Shown here: positions 34,440-44,160 of the stretch, piece after piece | Position numbering within the stretch: position 1 is the stretch's first letter | Layout of the letters: each line of letters starts with the position of its first letter | NCBI GenBank assembly: GCA_036583965.1 | Contig: JAZBQD010000089.1 | Location: 1 to 64,000, forward strand | Reading direction: 5' to 3' | DNA: 64,000 nt | Source of the DNA: Prunella strophiata | Lineage: Eukaryota; Chordata; Aves; Passeriformes; Prunellidae | The notes under the pieces: model-generated | Told to the model about the DNA's origin: nothing | Databases searched by the model: none | Seen by the model: only the letters and a program-made list of their open reading frames with translations | Position numbers and translations under genes: made by a program

Positions 34440-35460
34440 TTTTACCTCCAAACTAATTTCCCCATTTTTGAATATTATTCTTGCTTCCATCTGCTCTAGC
34501 AGATCCCTGCCCAAAAGTGCAGATGGAGCATTAGGCATATATAAAAATCCATTAATTCCCCAATTTACAAAAATAAACTCTTTCAGATTGGCCAGTTGCC
34601 CCCTTCCCTATTATATAATTATTGGTTACAGATATTAGGACCTTATTCAGCACCGAAAATGTCACCCCTGTGTCTATTAAAAATTTCACTTCTTTCTCCT
34701 TGTTCCCCAGTTTAATTATAACCAGAGGGTCCCCTAGGGTAGGGCCCTCCGGTCCTCTTCAGTCCTCCTTTACATGAGCAACCACTTTTTCTCCTTTCCA
34801 ATTGTTCATCACCCCTTAATTCTGGGCACTGGTTTTTCCAGTGACCAAATTTTTGCAAAATGCATATTAATCCTTTCCCAGTCAGGGTGGTCCTTGTTTC
34901 GGTGGACCCTGCCCACATTTCCCTTTTTCTCCCTCTTCTACTACTGCTACTAATTTTTCCTTGTTAATATCCCTCTTCCCGATTTCTAAAATTTTTCCAC
35001 GCCTCATCCAATAAGGTCTCTAAGTTCCGGCTGTTCGGGTCTCGAATCTTCTGGAGTTTTCATCTGATGTCTCCTGTAGATTGGCCTAAAAATAAATTTA
35101 TTAATTGCTGCTTCCCCTCATCAGATCCAGGATTTATCAGCGCATGGCATCTCGCAGATGATCTAAAAATTCAGAAGGTGTTTGAGAGGGGCCCTGCTTG
35201 ATAGCATATAAGGCTGACCAGTTTATGGTTTTAGGGATTGCTCTTTCCAGCCCTTTTACTATCAGTTCTTGGTATTTTCTTAACCACTTTAACCCTTTTT
35301 CAGCCAAATCCCCAGCTGCTTTCAGAACTAATTGCTTCTAGTAATAGCCTGAGATCTGCCCAATCAGGGGAATGCTGTTTGATCATAAACTTTAGCAATA
35401 TTTTCCCAAACTTCTAAATCCATTGTAGAAAAGGGAACTTTAATCAGTTTTGTTTCCCCA
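34440..35460 (-). pseudogene. gag: Gag and protease remnants of B2
   Basis: Protease strand with FLIDTGVTFSVL at about 34690-34650 (DTG intact). Nucleocapsid at 34930-34712 shows FGHWKNQCPE with only part of the zinc knuckle left. Capsid sequence 35460-34970 aligns with B1 gag 1930-1330 but is frameshifted. Matrix is not recognisable; leader sequence follows. The alignment to B1 places B2 in family B. Confidence 0.75.
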
Positions 35461-37334
35461 TCAGGGATCACTGCTTGAACCCAGCTCTTAACAAACTACA
35501 CAATAAAACACAATCCCAGATAGCAGTTACAGCCTCCCAAAGTAGGCTCTCAGGCTCTCACTCCCTATTTTTCCTGCTCCTGGGCATATATTTTTAAGCA
35601 GGGTGGTTTGGGTTGGTTTTTTTGCTTTCTTTTTTTTTTTTTTTTTGTTTGTTTTTTTTTTTTTTGTTTGTTTGTTTGTTTTGTTTTGTTTTGTTTTCCT
35701 CTATATGCTCACTACACGCATGCACGCGCCAATCGGAAGGGAAAACTCCTCACTCCTCTAAAGAATAACACCACCACACAATTCAACACTCTGTTCAAAA
35801 CACTTATACAATTTAACAACACACTTGTCATAAAATCCTCAGACACAGCACAAAACCTGCGAGAGGGAGGAAGGGGGGGGAGCTTAACTTCCGAATCCAC
35901 ACTGTCCTTCTCTGCAGTTAGAGCTTAATTATCACATATCAACAATCTCACAATTCACAAACAACCCAGTATTTTCGTTTATGATCAAGACAAGCCTCTA
36001 AAATCAAAACCGTTTGGAGGTGAACAAAAACATAGTCCCAGGGTACAAAACCTGAATCCTTCTGCCCGTCACCGAGGCTGTGCCGGGCGTAACTTCAAAC
36101 CTCTCACACACTGTAGAAGGAGACTGCTCCTTTTACACACAGAACAAACAGCTTATTCACTCACAATTGTTTTTACATAACAACACACGGGTTAAAATCG
36201 CACAATCAGTTACACAGTTAGAACTCACACAACGCCTCCCCGTGACACACACACCAGGCACGGTAGGAGCACTCCGAATTCTTCCGCTTTCCCAGGCACA
36301 AATGCAAATATCCCGCCGCTGCTCAGGCGGGGATTTCAAAGCTCTTCCACAACAAACCTTAAAGCACTTATCCCAAAAGCACACAAATCAAGGCTCTTAC
36401 AGTGCAAATTCACATAAACCACAACACATACAACACATTAATGATTTTACTCCCTGAGCACACACACACTACAGCCAAAACGCTGGGACTTCAATCATAG
36501 TCTCCTGCCACCCAGTCTGAGACCGTCTGCGACCCAGAATTCACAAACCACAATCCCCGAGCCGCTCTCAATCCACAAACTAGACTGGATCCACAATTAG
36601 CTCCTAAACACAAGGCGGGCGACTCTGCTGTCGCCAGTCTCCCACCTCAGGACCCAAAGATAACCCTGTTGCCATCTGTCCCCCTTTTGGGACACAGGGA
36701 TCACCTTGGTGCCGTTTGTCCCCCTTCAGGACACAGGATACCCCTGTAGCCGTCTGTCCCCCTTCAGGACACAGGATAACCCTGTTGCCGTTTGTCCCCC
36801 CTTCGGGACACAGAGATACCCTGTTGCCGTCTGTCCCCCCTTCGCGACACAGAGATACCCTGTTGCCGTCTGTCCCCCCTTCGGGACACAGAGATACCCT
36901 GTTGCCGTCTGTCCCCCCTTCGCGACACAGAGATACCCTGTTGCCATCTGTCCCCCCTTTGGGACACAGAGATACCCTGTTGCCGTCTGCCCCCCTTGGG
37001 GACACAGGATAACTGGTGCTGTTACCAGCTCCTACCTAAAACACAAACAAGTGCTAATACCAGACTCCGCGGAACTTACAAAACCCACTCAGGCATCTGC
37101 TTCGCATGGGACGTCTCCAATATGTCTTACAAGCTGCCTCTATTCAAAGGTACCTGTTTCCAATATTAAATATACCTTTTGTCCATAGTTTCCACAGGTC
37201 CTGGTCTTTCCCCCCAGGGTGTCGACGGGGCACAGGAGTCCTCTCCCCAGAAAATTCTGGGTGGGTGCCCAGAGGTATCCCAGACCCCAAGGACCCCTCG
37301 GTCAGAGAGAGCAGTCCCATCTGGGGTGCGATAA
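35461..37334 (-). other. Leader of B2 with T-rich and tandem-repeat blocks
   Basis: 1.9 kb upstream of the gag remnant without conserved coding. Contains a T/GTTT-rich block (35620-35700), GT-rich leader sequence on the minus strand and the 39-bp minisatellite. The frames of 124-160 codons here come from the repeat. The 5' end stops abruptly at target sequence with no R-U5 or primer site. Confidence 0.6.
36659..37010. repeat. 39-bp minisatellite, about nine copies
   Basis: Units read like GATACCCTGTTGCCGTCTGT followed by CCCCCCTTCGGGACACAGA, period 39 bp, with the central copies nearly identical. Because 39 is divisible by three and units lack stops, several frames on both strands stay open (for example repeats of GGTDGNRVSLCPE). 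Alternate units carry TTCGGG or TTCGCG, suggesting a 78-bp higher-order unit in the middle. Confidence 0.95.
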
Positions 37335-37509
37335 TGAATTACTAAAGTATGAATATAGATATTAGAATACTATTAAAAATATTATTACAACACTACTAAT
37401 CAATACAATATAATATGTATAGTAAACATCTGCGTAGAGCCATATAACATGTACTTTTCAAAATTCTCCCTCTTTCTTTTTATAATTAATTTGGCTCAAG
37501 CAGTATCCA

Positions 37510-39470
37510 TTATTTGCTGGCTTTTATTATCCACTTATTTTTTTCATAAATCAATCTCGCTTCTTTGAAGGGGTCCTCTATATTCTCTTGTTTCTTTAAC
37601 ACCATAATCTTTTGCGCCGTTTTTGTTGTAGCCAACTTTTGGTCCATGGTCACTAATTGCATGCCTTGGACTACACTGATGATGAGCTGAATAAAACAGG
37701 GAAAAAATATTAGACTGGCCGTAGCACATAAAAGGAAAAAGCCTAACTTTTTCCACCATTCTATTCCCAATACATTATCCCACCAGCTAATATTTAGCAT
37801 GGATTCCCACTTCTGAACTAGTACATGAGCTATCTTCCTGATATCATTGACTATATCCAGGACAGCATCTCCATTGTCATCTATTTTTAAACAACAGTCT
37901 GATGTGTTGAATTTTCCACAAACACCCCCTTCTTCAGCTAATAGATAGTCCAGGGCCAACCTATTGTGATAGACAGCTGCTCTTGTTTGGGTTTGTTGCC
38001 TTGATATTAATGCCATTGCTCGACCAGTTCTGTTTGTTATCTCTACAGCAGCTTGGAGTCTTATAATAAAATTTAGCATATAAATTGGGGTCCGATACCC
38101 CCAACTCCCACCTTGTGCCCAGGTGGCTGGCCCATATGTTTCCAGTATGCGTTCAGGGGGCCATTCCTCATCTCCGCATTTTTGGAATCCCCCAATCAAA
38201 TCTCTTTTGTTTCTCTTTAGATCCTCATAAACTGGTATCCCTAACTGATCCCCATCAAGTCCTGGTAAGAGAAAAAATCCTGGCTGTATGATTCCTAGAG
38301 TACAGCTTCCTTTCCACTGAGAGGGGAGTTTTGGGTATGCTCTTTTTCCACATATCCAAAATAGGCCTTTTGGAGCTTTCCAAGAGTCAAATCTTTGTTG
38401 ATCTATATTATCCCAAAATTTGGAAATTTCTGGGATACCAGAATAGGGATTCTTGCCTGTCTCATTGCATTGAAAAAGTCTGATTTTATTATCATACTTA
38501 CAATTCCCTTTTTTTTTACTTTTTCCTGGGTCCAGTACCTGGTTGGTTTTTCTGGGACCCACCATACAGAAGTTCCATTACTAACCTTATATCTTTTACA
38601 GGGAGTATTTCCTACTTCATAAAGGAACATTTTTCCTGTGCACCAAAGACATTCTTCCCCTATCACTGTTGAACTTAAAATCCACCCTTCTGGTCGGTTT
38701 TCTCCACTTACACTTGTTTGGTTCTATTTAAGGAGCTCAATTGGGCCTAGACTGCTACCTTTCCATGGCCATTCTTCTGACATCAGAGCCCCTCCACAGA
38801 CCCAACAATTGGTTATGTTTAATTCCCTGCTTATTCTTTCCCCCAATTCCACAAACTGCTTTTTACCCATCCTTGAGATATCTATTTCTTTTTCTAATTG
38901 CTGTTCAAGTTTCGTATACAAATCATCAATTGAGATTGGCACAGGTTTAGGTGGTTGTGCTGGCTTAGCCTTTTTGTTTATCAATTGTTCTTTTACCAAA
39001 TCTTGTGCCTTGTTCCCAGTAATGTGTGTGAAACAAATCCATTTTTCCTCTTTTGGACACTGACTTCCCATCCTCTCACCACTTATCCCTAAATTTTCTG
39101 TAATCCAGTATTTTAGCCCCTTGTGCAAGCACTTGCCTAATCTGGATGAGTTATAACAGTGACTGTTGACATGAGTCTGAGAAATAAAAAAAGAACCCCT
39201 GATGTCTTTCCATATACAGCTTTCGATAACACCTGTAGCATGGCCTTGTCGATATCCCAAAAGGGAAAAGACCAAAACTGAGTGACAGAAAAAGGAGTAA
39301 TAGAGGTCCAGTATGGCTTATACTCCCACCTCCCATGCCTGTGGGCTTGCAACCCACAGCAGGTGTACGTGATCTTCTTGGTGGCGAATACAGAGGCCAA
39401 TCTGGTCTTGCCCTATACTTCCTTGTCACTTTCTCTTGGCTAATTTCCAGGCAAATAGTTTTCAACACTC
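37510..39470 (-). pseudogene. env: Env of A3 (surface and transmembrane subunits)
   Basis: The signal peptide (PLLLLFLSLSFGLFPFG) is in one frame at about 39340-39280. After a frameshift the surface subunit runs 39275-38724 (ERISRELNITNCWVCGGALM) to a TAG at 38721-38723 where A2 has Trp. It continues past an A-run frameshift (about 38507-38516) into 38565-37510 (NPYSGIPEISKFW; LGIIQPGFF). The transmembrane subunit has [18 protein letters not shown], a CX7CC motif with an NTS glycosylation site, IAHVLVQKWES, a hydrophobic anchor (FFLLCATASLIFFPCFIQLI) and a tail ending at 37510. Gammaretroviral-type Env with one stop and two frameshifts. Confidence 0.9.
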
Positions 39471-39533
39471 CTTAACTCTGGTTTCCCACTGTTCCTCAGG
39501 TATCTCCCATTCAACAGGCACTAATAATTCCTA

Positions 39534-39860
39534 TCAACAGACCAAAGTTATTATTTCAGTTGCTTCGAGTTCTACCTGGATAGGAAATCGATTTGGCATT
39601 TGACACTTCTGGCAATAAGAGCGTCGATCGTGTGAACTACAATACCAATTTTTCTCAGACTTTAAACATTTACATTTAACCCAGCTAGCATGCTTGGTAT
39701 TAGGGTGAATCAAACAGGGTATATGATATGGCACTGATGGAAGTTGTAACTCCTCCTCCTCCTCTTTGTACAAATCACAGGCTAAGGCCAAAATACAAGA
39801 GTTCTCAGTCCGAAACAGTCCTGATCCTCCTGTTTGGAGTGGAAGTATTCCTCCCCAAGG
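39534..39860 (-). pseudogene. Cysteine-rich frame between pol and env of A3 (unknown)
   Basis: An 85-codon frame (39791-39534) starting MALACDLYKEEEEE, with HIPCLIHPNTKHASWVKCKC, NWYCSSHDRRSYCQKC and a hydrophobic end. Possible zinc-binding layout: C-x-C, C, then C-x2-C with nearby His. The homology to A2 extends upstream to about 39860, so the true start is uncertain. It sits after the integrase stop and before the env signal peptide. I do not recognise it. It could be an accessory gene or part of an env leader exon. Confidence 0.6.
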
Positions 39861-39969
39861 TGGGTATCGGAGGCGTCACAGAGCTTGTCCAGGCGGTACT
39901 TGAAACCACTGATATGAGCTCAGTCTTGATTCCAAATTAGGCGTAATTCTATATATGTTTCCTGGATCA

Positions 39970-41350
39970 TTAAAGTCTTCCCAGTTCATTACCGCCCATT
40001 CCCCATTTAAGAGTTAATTTTGTATCACCCGGTTCAGATGTTATCATCCACTCCTTGGGTTCCTCTACGGGTCCTTTGATTCTGCTGGCATGGATCCACC
40101 CTCGTTCCCTGTTCCGGATCGCAGCCTCAGTCGTCAGCAATACCTGAAAAGGACCTTCCCATTGTGGAATTAAAGATTGTTCTTTCCAAATTTTTACTAG
40201 TACCCATTCCCCTGGAGGAATATTATGGATTTTAAAGTCTAAAGGTGTGGTTTGAGGGATTATTCCTTTTAGCCTTAAGTTTTCAAGAGTTTTTGCAATG
40301 GTATTAACATATCTTTTAACACTCATTTCCCCTACCTCATAGGTGGCATTTTCATGTTGGGTGGTCAAAAAGGTAATCCAAACATCATCTCATAAGGTGA
40401 CACTTCCAGGTCTGACCTGGGTTGTGTTCAGATCCTTAATAAGGCTAAAGGTAAGCATTTTACTCATGACATTCGGGTTTCAACTAATAATTTAGTCAAC
40501 GTTCTCTTTAAAGTCTGGTTCATCCTCTCTACCCGGCCAGAACTCTGTGGATGCCATGGGGTGTGTAACTCCCATTTTATCCCCAGGGCTTGAATTATTT
40601 GTTGTAATACCTTTGATGTAAAATGTGTCCCCCTGTCCGAATCTATTCTATTAACCATTCCATATCTGGGAATAATTTGCTCCAGAAGGGTTTTACTCAC
40701 CACGTTGGCTGTGGCTTTAGCAGTGGGAACTGCTTCCACCCAATGAGTTATATGGTCTGTTATTACTAATAAATACTTCCATCTTTGTGCTTGAGAAAGT
40801 TCAGTAAAATCTACTTGGATACTTTGAAATGGTTGAAAAGCTAACTCACAACCTCCTAATGTTGTTTTTCTCATCAACTTCTTATTTATCCTTTGGCATG
40901 TTATGCATCTTTCAGTTACCTGCTTTGCTACTCCAAAAATCCCAATACACCCATAGTTTCTTAAAAAATGATCACACAAAGACTGAGTACCCCAGTGGGT
41001 TTTCTGATGCATGTCTTCTAGTATTTTCCCAGTAAGCATTTTATTAAGTAATTGTTTTCCATCAGGAAGTTTCCATTTCCCAGATTCATCTTTTTCTCCT
41101 CCTATCTTGTTTAACTCTTTTTCCTCTGCTTCACTAAACTTTGGAATGTCCAATTTTTCTTCATTTGGAGTTAATATTAACATGACTCTTTTAGTTCCAT
41201 TTTCTGCTGCATCCTTAGCTTCCTGATCTGCCAAATTGTTTCCCCTTATTTCTGGGGTCACTCCCTTTTGATGTCCCTTAATGTGTACTACAGCTATCTC
41301 TTCAGATAATTTTAATGCCTCTAATACCTCTAAAATGAGTCCTTCATGTA
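39970..41350 (-). pseudogene. pol: Integrase of A3 pol
   Basis: The frame 41261-40464 has the zinc domain (HQKTHWGTQSLCDHFL; CITC), then core catalytic residues in DD35E order: IQVDFTEL, RIDSDRGTHF and SGRVERMNQTLKRTL. A break separates the C-terminal domain (40368-39970): GEWVLVKIWKEQSLIPQW, GPFQVLLTT, GWIHASRIK. The upstream end of RNase H (HIKGHQKG; NNLADQEAKDAA) leads into it. All key residues are visible but the frame is broken at least once. Confidence 0.9.
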
Positions 41351-41366
41351 CTAATCCTTTTCCTCT

Positions 41367-43112
41367 TTAATTAAGTAATCCTCTTTCTTCCCAATTTTTT
41401 CCAAAAGTATGTACTACTCTGAAAGCATACCTAGAATCAGAATATATAGTCCCCTTTTTGTGTGATAAATATTCCAGTGCTCTTTTCAGAGCATATAATT
41501 CACAGGTTTGAGCAGACCAGTTTGAAGGTAATTTTCCTTTTTCAATAGTTTGCATATTTTTTCCATCAACTATTGCATACCCTGACATTCTCTTTCCTTG
41601 TAGACATCTGGAAGAACCATCTACATAAATTATTTCCCCTTCTAAACGAGCTTGTTCTTCAAGATCTTCTCGAACTTCTGTTTGGTATTTTATAATCTCT
41701 AAATAATTATGTATTAGGTTATCTGCTGGTTCTCCATGTAAAAATTGAGCTGGATTTAAGCTTCTGTTTACTTCTAGTGTCAGGTCATCACTGTCTATCA
41801 GGATTGCTTCATATTTTAATATTCTAGAGTCTGTCAACCATTTTTCAGCTTTCTGATTTAACACATTTAGAACTGCATGAGGTGTACTCACAATTAGTTT
41901 ACCTCCAAAAGAGAGTTTACGACTCTCTTCTACCAGGATTGCAGTAGCTGCTATAGCTTGAACACATACTGGCCAGCCGTGGCTCACTGGATCTAGCATC
42001 TTTGATAAATAAGCTACTGGTCTCTTTACTCCTCCCCACTCCTGAACCAGAACTCCATGAGCTACCCCATTTTCCACATTCACGTACAGATGAAAGGGTT
42101 TTTCTAATGAGGGTAAGTTTAAAGCTGGTATTGAGGCCAGTTTTAACTTCAATTCTCCCAATTTATCATCATCTTCTTTAGTCTATTTTATATCATCTCC
42201 CTCTGTCAATTTTTTATACAAAAATTTTACTGCCTGTATGTACCCCTGTATCCATAATCTACAATATCCCAATAATCCGAGTAGTTTTCTGATTTCTCTC
42301 TTTGAAGAGATAGGGGGAAGGGATAAAATTCCAGCAATTCTCTCTGGGTTTAGCTTCTGACTTCCTTTACTTATCAATTGTCCAAGATATTTTACCTCTG
42401 CTTCTACAAATTGCAACTTCCCTTTTGACACCCTTAATCCTTTTTCTCTGAGAAAATTCAAAAGTTTTATAGTAGCCTCCCTAACTTCAAATTCAACTTC
42501 CCTAGATGGTAAAAGATTATCCACATATTGGATAATTTGTATTCCAGGAGGAGTGGGGAAAGTCTGTAGTATTGTTTCTAAAGTTTGCCCGAATAAATTC
42601 GAAGACTCTGTGAATCCCTGTGATAATTTTGTCCATCTTAATTGCTGTTTTCTCCCAGTTTTTGGATCCTCCCATTCAAAGGCAAAGATATCTCGGCTCT
42701 CCTTGGCTAGTGGACAGGCCCAGAAAGCATCTTTAAGATCCACGACACTAAACCACTGATGCTGAGGTGGGACTTTACTTAGAAGAGTGTAAGGGTTTGG
42801 TACCACTGGGTAGCGAGTCCGAGTTCTTTTGTTAACCTCCCTCAAATCTTGTACTAATCTAAACTCCCATCAGGCTTCTTTACTGGGAGAATAGGGGTAT
42901 TATGAGGAGACATACCAAGGCTCTAATGTCCCATCCCTTATTACTTCTTCTACTACTGGCTTCAACCCTTCCCGTCCTTCTAATGATATGGGGTACTGAC
43001 GTACACGTATGGGACAATCTTCTCTCTCAATTGTAACCCGTATGGGGTCAATATTTAATCCTCCTCTATTTCCTTCTCCAGCCCAAACATTTTTATTTAT
43101 TTTTTTTCTCAT
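41367..43112 (-). pseudogene. pol: Reverse transcriptase and RNase H of A3 pol
   Basis: RT N-terminus at 43112-42900 (PIRVRQYPISLEGREGLKPV), a stop/shift near 42897, then 42845-42183: FSVVDLKDAFWACPL (first catalytic Asp), LSQGFTESSNLFGQTLE and IIQYVDNLLPS, where the YVDD box has become YVDN. LLGLLGYCRLWIQGY marks the thumb. RNase H, 42161-41367: IIYVDGSSRCLQGKRMSGYA, CELYALKRALEYL and IYSDSRYAFRVVHTF, keeping all three acidic residues. Stops at 42180 and 41367 separate the frames. RT would be inactive from the D-to-N change alone. Confidence 0.92.
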
Positions 43113-43179
43113 CCTCTTGGCCTAATTTTAAAACTTTAGCTGTCATTTTCCCATCTTCTGGTATAACCCCTCGTCCTAG

Positions 43180-43500
43180 TTTCAGTTGTAAGTCTCTTCC
43201 CAGTAAGTTACTACCTGCCCCTGGAACTAATAAGACATCTCCCATCCAAAATTTAGTCTCCCCCTCAATTACCACATCTTTAATGACTGGAACTGTGAAA
43301 CTTTCTCCTTTTGCCCCTGTTACTTTTACAGTATCTTTGCTTACACTATAACCTTTTGGAATATTAAGCAGGCAGGTTCTTTCTGCCCCTGTGTCTACTA
43401 CAAATCCTCATACTTCTTCTTGGGGATCTACTTTTAATGTTATTATAGGTTTTAGATAGTATTTGTCCTCTAAAAAATAGACCCTTTAACCCCCCTATTC
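43180..43500 (-). pseudogene. pro: Protease of A3
   Basis: The minus strand shows FVVDTGAERTCL with the active-site DTG intact at about 43410-43380, followed by LLGRDLQLKLG (43275-43093 frame) in place of the usual LLGRDLL motif near the protease C-terminus. A TGA lies just upstream of the active site. The order gag-pro-pol is normal. Confidence 0.75.
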
Positions 43501-43582
43501 CTCTTCTGTGCCCATCCCTTGGAAGATTTTTAGATCTTTTACCCGATCAGGACAATTTTTATATTTCTCTTAAATCTTTATA

Positions 43583-43587
<5 letters not shown>

Positions 43588-43637
<50 letters not shown>
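43588..43637. repeat. Poly(T) tract of about 50 bp in gag of A3
   Basis: A T-run of ~50 bp, poly(A) on the sense strand of the virus, next to a ~50-bp stretch (43638-43690) not matching gag. It replaces the C-terminal capsid and the nucleocapsid zinc-knuckle region present in A2. It may mark a retroposed insertion with a tail or a deletion repaired with filler. Confidence 0.85.
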
Positions 43638-43689
43638 CATTTTGCTTTTCGGGGAGAGCGCTTCTTTTATTCATTTGTTAATTAAATTA

Positions 43690-44160
43690 CAATTTATGTG
43701 TTTCTTCCCCTCCTCATCAGTTTGACCCCCATTCAGGAGGTTCAGTAGGTATTTTGTTTCCTCTGGGGGGGCCCTGTGGATTATCTTTTTCCCAAGCTTT
43801 TATTCCAGTTGCCCTGATTAATTGCCTTTCTTCCTGAGAAAATATTATTTTCATTATGGACTGCATCTCTTTCCAAGTATAAATGTTCGGACCTAAAAAT
43901 TGGTCTAACTGTTCAGCTGTGCCTATGGGATCCTCTAAGATCCCTTTGATTTCTTTTTTAAAATTCCTGGCTTCAGAAGAAGTAAAAGGGGCATTTATAA
44001 ACCCCATTCCACCCCCACCCATGGGGACTTCCCTTAGTGGAAATAGACCAACCTCTCTATCCCATCTTTCTTGGGTTTTATCCTCTATAGTCTTTTCCCC
44101 GTGATTTGAGGAAGAATTAAGAGAGGGCTGTCTTTTAACGGAACTTCTAGACTCTCTCTT
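43690..44160 (-). pseudogene. gag: Gag fragment of A3 (capsid N-terminal half)
   Basis: The frame 44022-43717: MGFINAPFTSSEARNFKKEI and FLGPNIYTWKEMQSIMKIIF, aligning residue by residue with A2 capsid. Upstream linker sequence extends to about 44160, where unrelated GC-rich LTR-type sequence begins. Matrix and the C-terminal half are absent. Confidence 0.82.

Larger units (their letters stand above)
30230..37334 (-). mobile_element. Provirus B2, nested in the A3 LTR, lacking a 5' LTR
   Basis: Minus-strand order: long leader with a 39-bp tandem repeat (37334-35461), gag/pro remnants (35460-34440), RT, RNase H and integrase (34420-31825), degraded env (31720-30834), 3' LTR (30798-30234). No LTR precedes the leader at 37334. 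The element is bordered by a 26-bp direct repeat of target sequence (30188-30213 and 37335-37360, one mismatch), far longer than an integrase duplication. A 16-bp inverted copy of target sequence adjoins the LTR (30214-30229). Confidence 0.8.

Noticed and set aside
36659..37010. Possible CRISPR-like array
   Set aside because: Units are contiguous with no unique spacers, and the setting is a vertebrate retrovirus leader; it is a minisatellite.
36604..37188. Open frames of 98-160 codons on both strands
   Set aside because: They follow from a 39-bp stop-free tandem repeat. No start context, domain or conservation in the other family B copy supports a gene.
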